Part shown: positions 61,701 to 64,000 of the stretch, piece after piece
Layout: each line of letters opens with the position of its first letter
Position numbering within the stretch: position 1 is the first letter of the stretch
Assembly: GCA_905221605.1 (NCBI GenBank)
Contig: CAJNDS010002763.1
Span: 27,501-91,500, forward strand
Direction: 5' to 3'
From: Symbiodinium natans
Lineage: Eukaryota > Sar > Dinophyceae > Suessiales > Symbiodiniaceae
Length of the DNA stretch: 64,000 nt
Program-made: the position numbers and the translations under genes
Notes under the pieces: model-generated
Seen by the model: only the letters and a program-made list of their open reading frames with translations
What the model was told of the DNA's origin: nothing
Databases searched by the model: none

Positions 61701-62117
61701 TTAGGGGGAAGTTCAGGGGTTTAGGGGGTTTAGGGCGTTTAGGAGCCTTGGCAATTTTAGGGATCCGGGGGGGTTTCGGGCTCCTGCTACAAATGAAAGG
61801 CCTTAGTAGCTGAATGAGTACACTTTACACTTCTTGGGTTACTCTAGCCCCCTATAGAACTTACACTTTTTGGGGGGCTTATGAACCGAGCAACTAGGAG
61901 GCTAAGCTTTCTTGGGCTAGGGTATCTTTGTGGTACTTTGCCGTAACTTTAGATCCTTACCCTTTTTGGGTTTATTGGGTTTCTTAATAAGGCAGCTAAA
62001 AGCTTACTTTCTAGCTACCCTCCTGAGTGCAGCCAAGGTATTCAGCCCCCAAGAGTCCCCCAAGCCACGACCGAGCAGCTGAGGTCCGAAAGATCGTGCT
62101 GAGCACCAACATCGCTT
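58673..62117 (+). CDS. DEAH-box RNA helicase, RecA2-region exons (partial gene)
   Basis: DEAH/RHA-type helicases unwind RNA or RNP complexes with NTP. Six micro-exons in order give ILIFLPGWDDI, RLRKQLRQNG, SDPNRYWIL, PLHSQIRLEQQREAE, VFLRPPPG and VRKIVLSTNIA. Family consensus is G-A-I-L-V-F-L-P-G-W-D-D-I ... L-P-L-H-S-Q ... V-F-x-x-P-x-G-V-R-K-I-V-L-A-T-N-I-A-E-T-S. The splits D(AG|G)R, A(G|CT)A and L(CT|G)P are phase-consistent. L-S-T replaces the usual L-A-T. Upstream motifs (GETGSGKT, DEVHER) were not found, and the C-terminal exons lie beyond the window or were missed. Which DHX subfamily this is (DHX36/DHX9/DHX57-like) cannot be decided. Confidence 0.85.
58735..58850 (+). repeat. TTTAGGG array
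   Basis: Right flank of the ILIFLPGWDDI exon, starting about 25 bases after it. Confidence 0.95.
59160..59262. mobile_element. Dispersed repeat, family I
   Basis: Words CCTAAGCTTCCC, AAGGCTCTCTA, CCTACCCCCCATGAACC and CCCTCCCTTAA. Reverse-complement copy at 59645-59835 and a short copy at 18425-18482, making this pair a roughly 650-base inverted repeat around a secondary island. Confidence 0.65.
59459..59520 (+). CDS. Helicase exon: RLRKQLRQNGVDVSDG
   Basis: Acceptor CCCAG. Continues GWDDID-RLRKQLRQNGVDVSDG then SRQLA, as the family does after G-W-D-D-I. TTTAGGG repeats start within about 20 bases of the right edge. Confidence 0.85.
59900..60030 (-). repeat. CCCTAAA array
   Basis: Left flank of the DPNRYWIL exon. 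Confidence 0.95.
60033..60073 (+). CDS. Helicase exon: AQIFSDPNRYWIL
   Basis: Acceptor CCGCAG; reads AAQIFSDPNRYWIL and splits CT|G so that the next exon gives ILPLHSQ. The frame stays open to 60104 (PPPQRKSTSK), so a longer exon is possible, but the split at 60073 restores the family motif. Confidence 0.82.
60108..60212 (+). repeat. TTTAGGG array
   Basis: Right flank of the same exon, with two TCTAGGG units. Confidence 0.95.
60595..60718 (-). repeat. CCCTAAA array
   Basis: Seventeen units; left flank of the PLHSQ exon, followed at 60795 by TTTAGGG on its right. Confidence 0.95.
60728..60774 (+). CDS. Helicase exon: PLHSQIRLEQQREAE
   Basis: After TTCTGAG reads PLHSQIRLEQQREAE, the L-P-L-H-S-x-x-x-x-x-E-Q motif of DEAH helicases. 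Confidence 0.88.
61195..61380 (-). repeat. CCCCAAA/CCCTAAA array
   Basis: Nine CCCCAAA, then CCCTAAA, then decayed units, leading to the VFLRPPPG micro-exon region. Confidence 0.93.
61449..61472 (+). CDS. Helicase micro-exon: VFLRPPPG (24 bases)
   Basis: Between GGCAG and a GTTCGA donor at 61473. It gives VFLRPPPG, which joins in phase to VRKIVLSTNIA. The intron starts GTTCGAA and the next exon starts GTCCGAA, a near-direct repeat. Confidence 0.85.
61803..61893. mobile_element. Dispersed repeat, family F
   Basis: TTAGTAGCTGAATGAGTACA, CTTTACACTTCTTGGG and CCCCCTATAGAACTTACAC. Confidence 0.72.
62084..62117 (+). CDS. Helicase exon: VRKIVLSTNIA (motif V)
   Basis: Acceptor GCTGAG, then VRKIVLSTNIA, with a GC intron start at 62118. 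It matches K-I-V-L-A-T-N-I-A-E of motif V. The E-T-S-I-T-I continuation was not found in the remaining 1.9 kb. Confidence 0.88.
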
Positions 62118-62315
62118 GCAACTCAGCGCTTAGGGCTTAGGGCTTAGGGTTTAGGGTTTAGGGTTTAGGGCCTAGGGTTTAGAATAAGAGTTTCGGTTTT
62201 CTGGTTTAGGGTTTAGGGCTTAGGGTTCAGGGTTTAGGGTTTGGGGTTTAGAGCCCTTCAGAAGAGTTAGTGCGGGTTCGGGTCCTCGTGAGGAGGCGTT
62301 CTGGCCTCTGACTCG

Positions 62316-62463
62316 TAGTAGCTGAATGAGTACACTTTACACTTTTTTGGGATGCTCGACTCCCCTGTAGAGCTGAAGAAAAGGGTACACTTTTGGGTGG
62401 GCTTAGGAACTCAGCTGAAGAAAAGGGTACACTTTTGGGTGGGCTTAGGAACTCAGCAACTAA
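62316..62463. mobile_element. Dispersed repeat, family F, with internal duplication
   Basis: Normal left end; the right part GCTGAAGAAAAGGGTACACT ... AGGAACTCAGC is present twice in tandem (about 51 bases each). Confidence 0.75.
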
Positions 62464-62464
62464 G

Positions 62465-62540
62465 GACTTGTGGGTTTAGGGTTTAGGGTTTAGGGTTTAG
62501 GGTTTAGGGTTTAGGGTTTAGGGTTTAGGGTTTAGGGTCT
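62465..62540 (+). repeat. TTTAGGG array
   Basis: Ten units. Confidence 0.95.
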
Positions 62541-62611
62541 AGTTTGGGGAGTTTGAGGGACTCCTCGTCTGCTGAGGTGTTTGGGAGTCCGGAGCCCAAA
62601 AAAAAACCATA

Positions 62612-62873
62612 CTTTGGGATGTTCTCCCCTATCCTAAACCCTAAACCCTAAACCCTAAACCCTAAACCCTTATAGTAACTAGGATGCCCAGTAGTACCCT
62701 TATTCCCTTTTTGGTAGGTTTGGGTTCCCTTATAAACCCCCTTTAAGCAAAAAAGGGGGCACCCTTTTTCATCCTAGGTTACTGGGCAGCCTGGGTAACA
62801 GTCCGTAAGAGGGATTGTACTAGGGGCTACTATAATCCCTCATACGGACTGTTGGTATAAGGGTGACATCCAA
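62612..62873. mobile_element. Family B arms enclosing telomere repeats and a family D element
   Basis: TTTGGGATGTTCTCCCCTAT at 62612, CCCTAAA repeats, a family D copy at 62681-62788, then AACAGTCCGTAAGAGGG... GGACTGTTGGTATAAGGGTG at 62797-62868. It looks like nested insertion. Confidence 0.6.
62681..62790. mobile_element. Dispersed repeat, family D
   Basis: Copy with CTAGGATGCCCAGTAGTACC through CATCCTAGGTTACTGGGCAG. A shorter copy follows at about 63078-63145. Confidence 0.68.
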
Positions 62874-63324
62874 AACCACGCTCTCTAAGGCTTCGGGCAC
62901 TAGATGAGACAAGGAGCTTAAGGCTTAACGGTTGAGGTTTTTAAAAGCACCGACTGGTCAGTTCTTCGCTTGAATGAAGCGCTTTGGCGCGGAATCGTCA
63001 GAACTCCTTCCCTTCAAGCCCCACCAAACTCTTCTTCTTCTTCGCCGTAGAGATTTTGGAGCCTTCTCCTGTGCATTCCTAGGACCCAGAGTAGGTTTAG
63101 GTTGCCTTATATAACCCCCCCCCCCTTTTAAGCCAAAAGGGTAAACAGTCACCCTAAACCCTCAACCCTCAACCCTATGAGCCCTATGAACCCTATGAAC
63201 CCTAGGGTTTAGGGTTTAGGGTTTTGGGTTTTGGGTTTTGGGTTTAGGGTAATTATCCCAAAAAGCAAATGGCCTTAATTATGGGGGAACCCTGGGGGGG
63301 GGAGAGTTATATAGAGGGGGTAGT

Positions 63325-63426
63325 AGGGGAACCAACGAAAATCAGTACACTTTCAGTTCTATGGGGGGTTCTAGTATCCCAACAAGTGTAAAGTGTACTC
63401 ATTCAGCTACTAAGTATCCGAGCCTT
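63325..63426. mobile_element. Dispersed repeat, family F, inverted
   Basis: Reverse-complement words AGTACACTTTCAGTTCTATG and AAAGTGTACTCATTCAGCTA. Confidence 0.72.
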
Positions 63427-63607
63427 CAGGTGTTGTAGGAATCCTTAATTAACCCGAACTAAACCCAAAACCCCCAACCCTAAAACCCTAATCCCTACCA
63501 ACGAACAACACAAACATCGTTTAGGAAATCCCCGACCCCGCGTGAAGTTGAGCCCCCCTCAGATGGGTCTGCGGCAGGGCCTCGGGTTCAACGCCCCTTA
63601 GCCTTTT

Positions 63608-63730
63608 AGGGTTCATAGGGTTCATAGCGTTCATAGCGTTCATAGGGTTCATAGGGTTCATCGCGTTCATAGGGTTCATAGGGTTCATAGGCGGGTTCAT
63701 AGGCTTCATAGGCTTCATAGGGTTCATAAA
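63608..63730 (+). repeat. GGGTTCATA 9-mer array
   Basis: About thirteen units with AGCGTTCAT and GGCTTCATA variants; yields a false MNPMNP-repeat frame on the minus strand. Confidence 0.93.
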
Positions 63731-63811
63731 CCCTAAACCCCCGCCTATTTAGGGGTTTTTATAGGGATAGTACAGCATGGGGTGTGTGAGGTTTAGGGTT
63801 TAGGAATTGGG

Positions 63812-63885
63812 GGGTTTAGGGTTTAGGGTTTAGGGTTTAGGGTTTAGGGTTTAGGGTTTAGGGTTTAGGGTTTAGGGTTTAGGGG
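63812..63885 (+). repeat. TTTAGGG array
   Basis: Ten pure units near the right end of the window. Confidence 0.95.
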
Positions 63886-64000
63886 TTCGTTGATGAAGAC
63901 CCGAACGGGGCTCAAGACAGCGAACGAGTCACCCCTCCCTGAGCCTTCAGCTCAAGGAAGACAAGCCGTATTCAACGACCCTAAACCCTAAACCCTGAAA

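Larger units (their letters stand above)
62130..64000. other. Region without a recognised exon
   Basis: Expected to continue the helicase gene, but only repeats (families B, D, F, TTTAGGG and GGGTTCATA arrays) and short GC-rich islands at 62950-63070, 63535-63600 and 63890-63980 are seen. None shows the E-T-S-I-T-I continuation. Confidence 0.5.

Noticed and set aside
63521-63727. Methionine-proline repeat protein on the minus strand
   Set aside because: It is a translation of the GGGTTCATA array.
1-64000. Chromosome end or subtelomere
   Set aside because: Arrays of both orientations alternate through the window and lie between exons in consistent order; no terminal one-direction tract exists.
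1-64000. Dinoflagellate spliced-leader sequence or relic (CCGTAGCCATTTTGGCTCAAG type)
   Set aside because: Looked for upstream of the gene starts and of the 50.4 kb block; none seen by eye.

Overview
This window reads as nuclear DNA of a dinoflagellate (or a close relative with a complex plastid). Three observations support that. First, the plant-type telomere unit TTTAGGG and its variants fill a large share of all 64 kb. Second, a plastid-type SecY preprotein translocase is encoded here behind a signal peptide followed by an RAF motif, as in nucleus-encoded proteins of secondary red plastids. Third, that gene is cut into very short exons with a mix of GT, GC and apparently other intron starts, which is usual in dinoflagellates. 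Genus cannot be fixed from sequence alone. The window is internal chromosomal DNA, not a chromosome end: telomere-like blocks of both orientations alternate throughout.

Layout. (1) 0.2-10.2 kb: a series of short GC-rich islands whose best reading is on the minus strand (about 14 candidate exons of an unrecognised protein). (2) 10.2-13.8 kb: mostly repeats and MITE-like palindromes, a possible divergent intergenic zone. (3) 13.86-46.25 kb, plus strand: one gene for plastid SecY, about 30 exons of roughly 35-110 bases spread over 32 kb, with ATG and TAG both visible. (4) 46.3-47.5 kb: short strand-ambiguous segments. (5) About 47.5 kb (certain from 58.67 kb) to beyond 62.1 kb, plus strand: a DEAH-box RNA helicase whose RecA2-side motifs lie in order in tiny exons; its end is not in the window. 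(6) 50.36-51.13 kb: an exceptional uninterrupted coding-like block of about 770 bases with one probable frameshift, lying between helicase candidates and unrelated to it.

Architecture. Most exon islands have CCCTAAA-type repeats on their left and TTTAGGG-type repeats on their right. Read along the transcript, introns therefore tend to start in UUUAGGG repeats and end in CCCUAAA repeats, which are complementary to each other. Unique intron DNA between the two arms carries several families of small palindromic or dispersed repeats, each present two to ten times. Several intron borders also carry an imperfect copy of the adjacent exon sequence. Many telomere-like blocks are homogeneous for one variant (TTTAGGGG, CCCTAAAAA, CCCTATAAA, CCCCCTAAA, CCCTCAA, CCCTAGA, GGGCTTA, GGGTTCATA and others).

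Limits: exon edges were placed by eye from reading frame, family motifs and AG acceptors; phases were checked at a minority of junctions. Most long open frames in this window are read-through of repeats and were not called. Functions given are for SecY and the helicase only; everything else is described, not named.
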